Assembly: GCA_030062745.1 (NCBI GenBank)
Contig: CP099849.1
Span: forward strand, 8,333,767 to 8,397,766
Length of the DNA: 64,000 bases
Source of the DNA: Capitulum mitella
Lineage: Eukaryota; Arthropoda; Thecostraca; Pollicipedomorpha; Pollicipedidae
Direction of reading: 5' to 3'
In this document: one piece after another, positions 1-11,300 of the stretch
Layout of the letters: each line of letters starts with the position of its first letter
How positions within the stretch are numbered: the stretch's first letter is position 1
Notes under the pieces: model-generated
Databases searched by the model: none
What the model saw: only the letters and a program-made list of their open reading frames with translations
Told to the model about the DNA's origin: nothing
Translations under genes and position numbers: made by a program

Positions 1-63
1 ACTATTGCTTGGACTATTTGCCTTAACCATATTCTCTGCAGGCAGTGAGATTCACATTACTCT

Positions 64-630
64 GGGGGGGGGGGCAGATCTGCGGTAATCTACCTTTCGG
101 CCGACGCTTACGTGTAATTTTTAGAGACGCGGAAGTGGCAACACAAGTTGTGTGAACAATTTAGCCCATTCAGGTATTTTTCGAAGCACTGGCCCCTACT
201 GGATATGTAAACTGACTTGGTTAGGTAACTCTTGAATTTTGATTCAGTTGACACATGTTTGCCTTCAGCCGATACGAGCTAACCAAACCAAAAAACAGGC
301 AAATTGAACCTAACAAAAAATTAGTTTTACATGCCCATTTAGGGCAATCCCTGCAACCATACAGTAGGTTTTAGGTTAGGTTACGTTAAATCATTTTTAA
401 CTTGGAGGACAGGCTACATTGTCCAAGCGATTCGAGTTACCACCCCTGCGTTCCCGAAAAAAATATCAACTGGCCAAAACACCTTTCGGCTGACACATTA
501 TTTTTTGTAAACGCAGAAGTGAGGACCCAAATTCAAACATGATATGAGCCGTTTCCACTTTTGCACCTTCGAAAAATATGCATTGGCCGAAAGGTGAAGA
601 TTACCAATTCTGCCCCCTCCCCTCCCCGCC
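64..630. mobile_element. MITE-like element with G-run terminal inverted repeats
   Basis: The left arm (64-106) has a G11 run, then CAGATCTGCGGTAATCT and ACCTTTCGGCC. The right arm (580-630) carries the reverse complement (GGCCGAAAGGT, GATTACC, TCTGCCCCC). The inside also holds a direct partial repeat of the left arm near 480-545. It is non-coding and about 570 bp. Confidence 0.6.
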
Positions 631-639
631 CTTCCAGAG

Positions 640-2480
640 ATCTCGAGATGCATTCGTCCAATGTTGATGGGATGAATGCCATTTAATATGTTTCAACGAG
701 ATCTCCAATTCCGGACCCCAAAAATTCAAAAATTGCGAAAATAGGGCGTGGGGGCAAACAAACTCCAAAATTTCGGGATTTTTGAAAGGTCACTGCGGCC
801 GTATTTACCAACCAATTTTCATGGGAATAACATGGTTCAGCTTGGAATGTCCAAGTCTTTTATATACCGAAAGCTGAAATTTAAAATAGAAAACCATAGA
901 CAGTTCCAGGGAGGGCAAGAAGGGTCATTTTTGAAATAAGAAATTTCCTTTGTTTTGTTTGTTTTGGGTGATATAAACATCAGATGTACAACTAGCAAGC
1001 CAGTTTAAGTATATGTAGCGCAGAGGTGGATCCAGGTAAACAAAATTGGGAGGGCACCATAAGCACAATAGTGTGCTCCCCCATTTTTTCAGTACCTGGG
1101 TGTGCGTTCGCCTGAAAATGTGTGTGCATACGCATTGTTTAGGATGTATATGACTATGTAAATGAGTCAGTGATCTTTATTTCTACTCAGAATGTCACGA
1201 TAGTGAACCGCACAACTTTGCAGCTTCACGCACAGCACATTACCGCCGAAAACGGGGCCTTGGAACCGCCTCTGCGGGACCGATTTTTTTTTAAATGTTG
1301 ACAAAACACGTGTGTATCAATTCCATGAAATGCCAGAAAATCTTGTGGCGCTGCGGCAAACAGTGTGGGAGCGACGAGCAAAAAGACACGGGTAGCAGAA
1401 TCTGCCCCCCCCCCCCCCACAGGGAATAGGGTTAAATGAAGTGTTTTTAACCCATCTCCGGCCGGGCTCAGAATGCCCTTTGCCCGGCCGGAGGGGGAGC
1501 GCGGATTTCCGCACCTCCCAGGATCTCGGCTCCCATATATCGCGCGGAAAAAAGGAAAACACCGGCGGAAAGGTTTTGTCAAACCGAGACGAAAACATTC
1601 AAGAGTTTTGACCTCAGGTCAATTTTGAGGCCACCAGACGCCATGAAAGGTCAAAACACGTCCTTGGAATTAGGTAAATAGACACAATACCTTGTCCCTG
1701 AAAAGCTGAACTTAAGCGACATATACTGAACCGTAAGACAATAGCGAGTTCATTGATATCAATTTTGGCCTTTCACAGGGGTCAGGTCAGGTCACGTCAT
1801 CGTTCCAAAATGTCCCACTTGTGAACGGCTAACATCCGCCGTTGCATCTTACTTATGACCATGTTTTTATAGCTAATTTGTCTTTTCAAGGGTGCTGAAG
1901 AGGTACTAAAGCACCTTTTTAGTCTTTTATTTCACAATAATAAAATCCATATCAGTCATGTTTTTTTTGAGTCCTTCGTCGTTTGGTATTAAAAAAACGT
2001 CAGGTAAATCAGGAATCTTACCTCCACGCATGCGCTCGTACACAAACTAATACACACTCATAATTTCAAAACAAAACAAGAAGTTCGCGAGACCGAAACG
2101 AGCTCTGAACGGAGACCATTATGTTCAGGGCGGATACTTCGAGAGGCATTGTTGATCAAACCCAGTCGATAGATGTCCGCTGTTTGTCGCATTTTGCATG
2201 TGTCCGCTCCAGCGCCGGTTGTTCCCGCTCCGTCGGCGCCGCGGGCAATGAACAGGAATTCGTTGGTTTGAACATTGTGGCTAACACAGTGGTAGAATAC
2301 CCGCCGTGGCTGTTGTCCCGGCGCCGCCGACTCTACAACGGCTGGTGAGGGCAGTGGGCAGCTAGCGGAGTGTTTTGGGTAAGCGCTTTTTGTTTCTCCC
2401 CTTTGTATATGGAATGCGTTTTACAACCACAAAGCAGCATAAAAGACTTAAAACCCGCGTTCGCTTGGTTTTCACTGCAT
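640..2480. other. Intergenic, no gene recognised; repeat-like debris
   Basis: No protein-like frame was found. A CAGAGGTGGATCCAGG start near 1021 resembles the ends of hAT-type elements. A C-run end (GCAGAATCTG then C13, then AGGGTTAA) at about 1397-1433 matches the right end of the element at 21042-22237. A short TGACCTCAGGTCA palindrome lies at 1609-1621. Confidence 0.4.
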
Positions 2481-2487
2481 TAAAAAA

Positions 2488-2628
2488 AGTAACGGAATAA
2501 CGGAGTAACGGTAACTTCCGTTACTTTTTAAGGCAGAGTAACGGAGTAACGAGTAACGGACTGGCTTTTTTGAGTAACGGAGTAACGAGTAACGAAGTTA
2601 CATTTTTTAGTAACGATGCCCACCTATG
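2488..2628. mobile_element. hAT-like transposon end with GTAACG repeats
   Basis: Tandem AGTAACGGAGTAACG-type repeats run up to GTAACGATGCCCACCTATG. On the minus strand this reads CATAGGTGGGCATCGTTAC, a form typical of hAT-family termini. No transposase was found nearby. Confidence 0.45.
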
Positions 2629-3324
2629 ATCGTAAGGAGAGTTGCTTGGTCCGAGTCCCACTGTGGAGGCATCATTCGGCGGCCTTTATGAGGTCCGCTG
2701 CTTTATCCTTTGTGTTTTTTTTCGGCACCGGCTACAATCTTTCCGCAGTTCCAGTCCACAGGATCCCAACATTTGCTATGTTATGACATTTTACCACCTC
2801 TTCTTGGGGCCACTTAACTGACGAAATGTGTTCAAAGTGAACGGCAGTAGAATTACCGTCGCGTAGCTCTTAAGACAAGGCATTCATATGAATTAGATAA
2901 AGGGGACGTTTTGCGGACCCAGAACAAAGTGCCGTATCAAATGAGGGAAATTCGATGGGACCTAGTCCCATATATGGGAGATTTCAGAGGCCCATAAAAG
3001 GGTACAATTTAGCCGCAAATATTAGCCTCGTGCGTACTGCCATACGGGCCCCTCTATATCGCCCGAAGCGCAGGTCCCGGCCCTTTGGGACAAAACCTGA
3101 GCAAAATCCCAAGGGAATTGTCGATTGGGCCGACACGCTTTCGGGAGGCTGCGGAGGCTACTCAGAAAGATCGTTCCAGAAGCCTCGGAGTTAGAGGCTT
3201 GGGGCCGATGGCCCACGTCCTCCCCCTTGCATCCGCACTCCTACATGCTATACCCCGATATATGGAGTTTCCTCGACTGAGGATTAGTGCCCCATAATTC
3301 CGTACGTTAAACCAAAGTTGGCAT

Positions 3325-3570
3325 TCACTGTTGGACAGTTGCTTCCATTGCGTCGATGCCCTCTTGGAGGTGTCTCTGTGGCGCTGTCATGGGGATCGCT
3401 CGATGGACTTTAATTGTGTCGCCAGCAGCAACTTCACTGCCAGCAACGTCCGGGAGATCTCTGATGAACACCAGGATCAAGGCAAAATCCACGGCACACA
3501 GTGTCTCTTGAGGAACACCGCTGCAAGTAACCTCCGCCCAACCTGTATATCGACGCTCCATCACCGATCG
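3325..3570 (-). pseudogene. Degraded non-LTR retrotransposon reverse-transcriptase fragment
   Basis: An open minus-strand frame of about 79 residues aligns by eye with the RT palm of Jockey/CR1-type elements: SGVPQ, a hydrophobic run ending FIRDLPDV, a decayed catalytic box (GDTIKVHRAI where A-D-D-T-I-x-Y-R would be expected), and LQEGIDAME. The catalytic Asp pair and several flanking residues are lost. No endonuclease or 3' tail was recognised. Confidence 0.5.
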
Positions 3571-4160
3571 CCGTCAACGGCCGCTGAGAAAGGCACACTG
3601 GCGACAGTGTAGGAAATTTGGTTTTTGTTCTTGGTGTCGGAGTACAAGTTTTCTTTTGGAATATGGAATTTTGTCATGCGTTTCTACGACAAATATGGGT
3701 CTAATTTGGGGTTTCATGCATAAGGGCTGCTCTTCGGAAGCAAAGGACACGTGCGCACGTAAATGATGGTCACATTCTTTGAAATACTGTTCATTGTCTC
3801 TGTTGTGGCTTTTTGCTTCTGGACGATGTAACACACTTCGTGGTGCATAACCACTTTTTACTAACATGCCAGTCCCGTCCAGTCCTGACAGAAGCATGTC
3901 AGTCCTGTGTTTCACAATCCAGCTGCCATATCCAGAAACAACCAACCTGATCAAACTGTCATGTCCTATTTGTATGAAGAGACACACCCAATAACGACTG
4001 ATCGATGACATGTCGAGGCTGCAGGGAATAGTCGATTTCGTGGAAGCGCAGAGACGTAACCAAAGGGGGGGGCGTGGGGGCCGTGGCCCCCCTAGTGGTC
4101 TGCACTGGATATATAGCGATTTTGCAGGAATGCGTAATAGTGATCATATACATCTATATA
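3571..4160. other. Intergenic, nothing recognised
   Basis: No conserved reading frame or RNA gene is seen. A minus-strand frame at 3574-4011 is open but has no recognisable protein features. Confidence 0.3.
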
Positions 4161-4164
4161 TATA

Positions 4165-4317
4165 CCCAATCCACCCAATGTTGGTTGGGGCCCACCCAAT
4201 ATTTTCTGCCGGTTATAATGGGAACTGAGTAATAATAACGAAAAATATGGCCACAGTAGATAAGAGACAGGCAGGAAGCAAAGTATTAAGTCTGAAACGA
4301 TGCATCTATCTTTATAT

Positions 4318-4375
<58 letters not shown>

Positions 4376-4589
4376 GTATGTATACATGGGGATAAATTCA
4401 GTTTTTCGTCTGATAAATATTAACGGAAAAACTCATACATTTCCCCTGGTGAGAAAACCACATTTGGAGGGAGGTTGGGTTATTCGGCCCTCGGCTCGGC
4501 CCCCCAGTCATTTACAGAAATCGACGCCCCTGCATACAACGTTCTTTTTTCTTGTTTTTTTCTTGTTTTTTTTATAATGTTCTTTTACA

Positions 4590-4637
<48 letters not shown>

Positions 4638-4669
4638 GATGCATCTATCTTTCTTTCTTATACATACAT

Positions 4670-4714
<45 letters not shown>

Positions 4715-4918
4715 AAAGAAAGACAAATGCATCGTTTGACTTCATTCTTTACTTCCTGCCTGTCTGTTATCTACCGTGGCCGTATTTTTCGTTATTATTA
4801 CTCAGTTCCCATTATAACCGGCAGAAAATATTGGGTGGGCCCAAACCAACATTGGGTGGGCCCAAATCAACAATGTGTGGGCCAGGGCCCTCTCAAAAAA
4901 ATACATATCGACACCCCT
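4165..4918. mobile_element. Head-to-head pair of short DNA elements around TA microsatellites
   Basis: A roughly 125-bp arm at 4185-4310 (CCACCCAATATTTTCTGCCGGTTATAATGGGAACTGAGTAATAA...) returns as its reverse complement at 4725-4850. Ends of the CAGGGGCGTCGATTTC / CAGGGGTGTCGAT type lie at 4514-4531 and 4900-4918, both on the minus strand. The arrangement fits two copies of one element in opposite orientation. (TA)n tracts lie at 4324-4373, 4596-4636 and 4681-4712. A diverged third copy is at 20727-22340. Confidence 0.6.
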
Positions 4919-6800
4919 GATCATATATTTTCCTGTGGGTTGAACATGAGGTAAATTGCATAAAATTGCTGTTTTCCGTATAAATTTCGTCTTATGCCAG
5001 TCGCGTATGACAAAATTTGACATTTGCCCTCCCCCCTGAAGAAAATCCTGGCTACGTACCTGTGAAAGTATATGCCATATATTTTTGACGAAAATTTGGT
5101 TCGTCGTTATACGCTTTGTTCTAGAACCCTGGTCGTGCGTATCCGAATTCAAACGAACAATGGACGGTCAACGAGCTCTAATTACATAGGTTATGATACG
5201 TCTGATCAGAAAAACGACAGTGGCTAAGTTGGTCCAAGACCTGACATCGCAGCTGACAATGACCAGATTTCCCGACTAACCAACTTACACGTTAGCCGCT
5301 CATTTGCGTTCTGTTCCTTATGACTGGTGCCGCGTCCGACGACTGCTGGAATTATCCGACGACGGTGAGTCGTGGTGAGCTGCATGAAACTTATTTGAGT
5401 AGGTATAGATGGATGCCGTTTGTCATGGCGAAAAGAAACGTTGGATGATTCATAGCATAAGTTTTTACTTGGTAGAACAGCGAGACCGGTCTACGAAAAA
5501 GAAGCAAAAATATCGTAAGGGAGATGTACCGTACTCGAAAACGAACCTTGAGATTGTTTCCAAACACTGCGGCCTTAATTTTTCTTTATCTATTTATCTA
5601 TCTAGCTTTTTTGGGTTGAGGCATCGCTGGCTAAAACATTTTGGTACAAGATATTATATTCACAGCCATAGCCATTTGCATTATCCCGAAGAGCAGCATT
5701 CCTCTCCTACAATTTCTTTAAATCTATGTAATTTACGGACAGCTACTGAAGCGTAGAATACAGTGCGAAAAAAACGCGGTCTGCGGGAATGCCAGCAGTT
5801 GACCGGGCAGCGCCTGCAGAAATCGAAATCAAGCCGCGATTTTCTCTGTTAGATTCGGGAAACACTACAGCACTGCAGAGACGTCTGAACATGTATTGTA
5901 GCGTGAAAGACACTAGGTAGTTCTCAAAATGCTACTAACGCAGCTTTTCGGAGATAAACTGTGACTTCTGGAGTACAAAATGCGTGTTGGAGTACAAATT
6001 CGTAGTGTCTCGACACCAAAAACCGTCAGATTTGCAGTGGAGGGTCAACAGGGCCATGTTGCCCCCATCGTAGGACGGGAGGTCCGCATGTCTTTCGCCT
6101 CCCCACTCTTTTTTGAACGGAAAATATTCATATTGTTTTCGAAAAGTCCAAAATTCACCTACTTCCCGGAACAGGTGAAACAGTGGCCGAAACCGGGAAG
6201 AAATAAACATTTCAGGGTACGTTAGGTTACATGGACGAGAGTTTGACCTCCACACATAGCCATGGTCTGGATCCGCGCTTGGAAGAGCACCTTGCCCCGA
6301 CTCGGAGTATCTACACCAGTTGATATCACGGCCATGGATGAGAACAATGCGGGCGAACCATGAGCGATGAAGAACGCTATGGAACCTTTGTGAAAGACGC
6401 ATTACACGAAAATGCATTCACGCTGACTTCACTCGCATTTATTTCACCATGCTGTCTGGTTGGTAGGTACTCTAGCGATACACCAAATTAGCACCACAAA
6501 TACGCTGTAGAGGCAGACCACAGACCCAGCACACGCCACATTCGCCACAATGTTTGGAACTGTTGCGAAACGTTACGTTGAAATTCGTTCCTGAACGATT
6601 GATTGATGCAGTGGAATGATTATGTTTTGTAAGGGTTTTCAGAATATTTAAACTGCCTTTTTAACTGTTTAATCGTGAAATATTTGTTTCCATTTATTTT
6701 CCTTTATTTAAACATCATCTTATCCTTAGATTTATGTTTCCATGTCACACTGATATGCGATTGTCCCATCACTAAATTTTCGTTTCCGTCGTGCGGTGTA
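4919..6800. other. Upstream region of cyclin L; no coding sequence recognised
   Basis: No conserved frame was found. The cyclin L promoter and any 5' UTR exon should lie near its 3' end, but no clear TATA box is seen, so the start site is not placed. Confidence 0.3.
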
Positions 6801-7010
6801 ATGGCGTCGGTGAGGGCGGAAGCTATGGGCTCTTCACAGAGGAGCTACGGAAACGTGGTTTTGACTTTAGAAAACTGTCTTCTAAATGAAGAAAAGTTGT
6901 CTCCAACACCGTCTGAAGTGGATGGACTGGATCCATCCCTCGAGATGGAGCTGAGGATCCTGGGAGCTGAACTGGTCCAGACTGCTGGAAAGCTGTTGAA
7001 GCTCCCCCAG
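6801..7010 (+). CDS. CCNL1: Cyclin L exon 1 (start codon, N-terminus)
   Basis: This exon encodes 70 residues from MASVRAEAM through the [11 protein letters not shown] motif to KLLKLPQ, and ends in phase 0 at CAG|GTAATC. The motif and the LPQ junction match cyclin L. Codon use is less GC-rich than in exons 5-9. Confidence 0.88.
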
Positions 7011-8341
7011 GTAATCATTTCGTATCGTGTATTGTGTCCTACTGAAGACCCATGTTTAAATGGCTTGAGAGACCCGCATTGATAGCTGGTGTACTGAAAC
7101 ATTACCAATTATTTGTTTTGTGGTGTTAGCAGTCCTTTGTGCGATAGTCCGTAGCAGAAAGTGGCGCAGTGCTCCAAGCGTCGGTCTTTGTGGCAGCCCA
7201 GCAAGTTATGACATTTTTACATGAAAAGAAGCAGAATTGGCATCAGAAGGTTCTGTAATAGAGCAGTTGAACCAAAATGACCATTTTTCCCTTGGTCATG
7301 CTATGCTTTAATTGCATATGTGCATGGTGTTCAGTAAACTGTTCCAGGTGCACACCAGGCATGCATTCTCAGTGATGGCAGTGCTTCTTGGGCATGGACG
7401 TGCCATGTTTTGCAGTCTGTCCTATATCTTAACATCTTTGACTGATTGTGAACTGGTAATGGTTGGACAGACAACAACCAACTTGGGTAATCCTTACTGA
7501 TCACACACCATGCGCAGAGTCGAGGGTAAGGTTAACGCATGAGTGTAGTTTCCGATTTCGCCACCAGGGTGTATTCGTTCTTTTTCTCGCTGCTAGGAAG
7601 AGTACGTAAAAATACTGACATTTGCTAGGATGATTCCGCTCAAGAACCAATGGTATGATAACCAATAGCTCAATTCGGCTGATTCTAATGCCAGTTGATA
7701 GCGCCGAACATTTCGTTTCTGTGACCTACACACTTTTTTACTTTTGACATGCTGATGACATCACAGGTGAGGTCAATCACGAAAAAAAGGACCACTTTCT
7801 CCAGAATTGCCGAACCACGATGGAAAGTAGATGAATTCATTCAGGCCTAACCTAACCTAACCTAACCTAACGAATATTACCCTGGTGGCGAAATCGGAAA
7901 CTAAACTTGCGCGTTCTTGAGCAGAACCATCCTAGCGAATGTCAGTATTTTTACATACTCTTCCTAGCGGCGAGAAAAAGAACAAATATCACCCTGGTGG
8001 CGAAATCGGAAACTACACTCGCACGTTAACCTTACCCTTGGCTCTGCGCATGGTGTGCGATCGGTAAGGATTACCCTAACTTGAATGTCTTGTCACCTGT
8101 AACTTTGGTGCCATGGATGGCAGTGGCCACAAAACTATAATACTTGTAGGCTCACTTTCTGCTCTAACTTGACTGGGGTGTTCCACCACCTTGGATGCCA
8201 CAAGCTGTTAAAACGGTGTGATCAGACTTGGTTCTGTCTGACAAAGGAGTAAGATCGTGTAAAGTGTGATACTAGGGTTTATCTAAATGGTGACAGCTGG
8301 GCTGACAGTATAGCCATTAATTGTATATGTGTGTGCATATA

Positions 8342-8396
<55 letters not shown>

Positions 8397-11300
8397 TTAT
8401 TTGCAGTTATTTATATACTGTATAGCCATGAATTTTACATACCATGGCACAGAACTGTCACCACAGTATTGGTTTCATTCCTACAATTTAATTTTTGACA
8501 GCATCACACTTTATGGGCTGCTGAAGACAAATTGTGGTGGTTGTGTTAGATTAGCCACCATTGGTACATGGTTAAAATTTTTGTGTGCCATAGCATGTAA
8601 AAATCTTTTGCTGTCTTTCTCTTGGGGTTGGAAAAAACTCTTGGGATATGCTGACCTTAAAGTTACTAGATGGACTTCAATGCACTAGTGAGCAGTCCAA
8701 GGCACCACCATTGTGGGTGATGGGGATGAGAGTGAGTTGATGCATGCCCATCCATTACCTTGGTATCCTCTGTTTCAGTGGCTTCCACTGTCATGTTAAA
8801 AGCAGTTTTCCTGTCACTTTGCTAATTTGTCTGGAAGTAAAGTGCTTCTGTATCCTGGTGCATCTGCTATATCTGGTTTGTGAACATCACAGCAAAACTC
8901 CCAGTCCTCAGTACTTAAATCTTACACTTGTTCTAATTTTGGAACACGGCATCAGAACCGTGGAGTGAAGCAAATTTTGTATGCCCAAATTAGTTTTCCT
9001 TCACATTGCTTATTTATCTTGCAAGATAGTGCTATTGTATCCAGACGCATTGATACAGCTGCTGCATCTGGTCTGTGTACATCAACAGAACTTCCATTTC
9101 TCAAGAGTCAATGCTTAAACTAGTTATAATTTTAGAACAAAGCAATGGAAACATGGGGTCAACCAAGTTTTAATTATGAGGTTTGTAGGGACATAAGGAT
9201 ATCAGATTGGACACCTAGCAATCAGTGCCGGGAAACCAGATAATAGAGTGCAGAGAAGTGGCAGATTTCAGTCTGGTAAATGTGAGAGGCAAATCAACAC
9301 ATTACATGGTTGGTTTGTGGTTAAAGTCACAGCTTTGTGTCACACACAGACCTGTGCATCAGCATTTTAACTTTATCTAAGTAAGGGTACTTGCAAAACT
9401 GAGGATCTGAAGTCCTGTGAGTTGCATGCTCATATGAATGACATCTGGCTATTGATGCCCTAAATTTTGCTTGTTTTGGATGGTTCTTGACATTACAACC
9501 CACCATAAAATTTGGTACCTCCAGCATCAACAGTTCCCAAACCAAAGGCCTGAATGGCAAAATGGCACATTCATCCTGCTCGCACCAGGCTGAAGCTATA
9601 GGTATGCATTCAACCACATCTATTGGTGGTCACATTCACATGCTGCTGCCCACCAGTCTTCAACATCCCAGTGGTCACATGCAAGCTGCACCTATATTTG
9701 GTCTGAACTTACTTACTAGCTACATCAAAATTGATGAGCTGTCCATCTGCCATTCCAAGCCATCTTGTCTGTCTTTCCCCAAGCCATCATCACACCAAAC
9801 TGTGCATTGTTCATCCCTGCAGTTTGTCCATAAGAAACACTGGTGGGAAACAGGTGCCCATGCTCTGAATGTGACCTTTTTTTACCTTGCCCATCATGTG
9901 TGGTACCACTGGATAGCCCTAGTGCTGGTGTATGAAGTCACCAAGTTTAAACTGCCTAGGCCCCTGTTGATGACATTCAGAGGATCCTGAGTCCATAAAG
10001 AAACATGCCTTTGGGTCACCATGGTGATCGTGCGTGGTTGCCGACCACAAATTTGGAAACGTACGCCATAGTTTGTCTTGTCCACGTGATTAGCTGCTGA
10101 GTTCAGGCACTTGACACTAGGAAATTTGGACACATTGACTGACTGGCAAACACCTCATTCTGAACTTTTCCAAGTGACCACTATAATACCAATATGATAT
10201 AAGTAATATATTATGCAGTATATTAAAAGATATAACCATTAATTGTGATTTTATATTTTGAATGTGTTGTATTGCCATCCCTGGTATCCTGAGGGTTGTG
10301 CTTTGGTCAGGAGCATGGCTGGAGGTTCTAGGAATAAGTGGGTGGGCCTGAGTGGGATTTGGGATCATCTCTCCAATGGCATAGATGAAGTTGATGCATT
10401 GTTAATGGCCATTATTGTCAGGAATGTTGCTTATCAGATCATCCCATCCTGATGTTTGGTCTGCTTAAGGTGAAGTCCTGTGAATCTAGTACTTTTTTCT
10501 TCCCATGTACTATTATCTTCTGATATTGGCTGGTTTTACAGCTTGATATGGACAATTTAGCACATCAACTTAGGTGTTGCTCTGGTTTTTTTCCTCTTGT
10601 GGGGAACTGGCTCATGTTGCATGTTGCTCATGTTCTTGGGGTTTTCTCCACTTTTGGACACAGAATCATATTACCATGTTCCAAGATCAAGTAACTAATC
10701 AGGCATCTGCTCGTGTTTCAGACGGCAATGGCAACAGGTCAGGTGCTCATGCATCGTTTTTACTACTCAAAGTCGTACGTGAAGTACCCAATGGAGATAA
10801 CAACAATGGCCTGCCTCTGTTTGGCTTCAAAGATAGAAGAGGCTCCAAGGAGGACAAGAGATGTTATCAATGTGTTTCATCACATTAAGCAAGTCCGTGC
10901 AAAGAAGTAAGTTGCCATTCATGCTTGTAATTATTTGTAATCCTTTTAATGGATTTCGGGTTGTTGGGTTGATTTGTGTAATTGGGTTTTTGTTCAATAT
11001 AAGATGTGCTGATGCCCATTTGTTCTATTGGCTCATTGCCATCACTTTTGTTCTAGGACCATATCTCCCATGGTGCTGGATCCAAGCTACATTCATCTGA
11101 AAAACCAAGTCATCAAGGCAGAAAGGCGTATCCTGAAGGAACTTGGTTTTTGTGTTCATGTGCAGCACCCTCACAAGGTATGTAAGATATCACTGTGCAG
11201 TTAGAGTGAAATGTCTGGAGTCTAAGGTTTTAATGTTTCACTCTGCATATGTTGTGCCCTGGCAAATAGCCAAGATGGAATGTTCCAGGAAGGATGAACG

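Noticed and set aside
4475-4954. 159-codon frame with long Ile/Tyr runs
   Set aside because: It is produced by translation of TA microsatellites, not by a gene.
9487-9990. 167-codon open frame in cyclin L intron 1
   Set aside because: No recognisable motif, ordinary intron composition, and no splice phase link to the flanking cyclin L exons.
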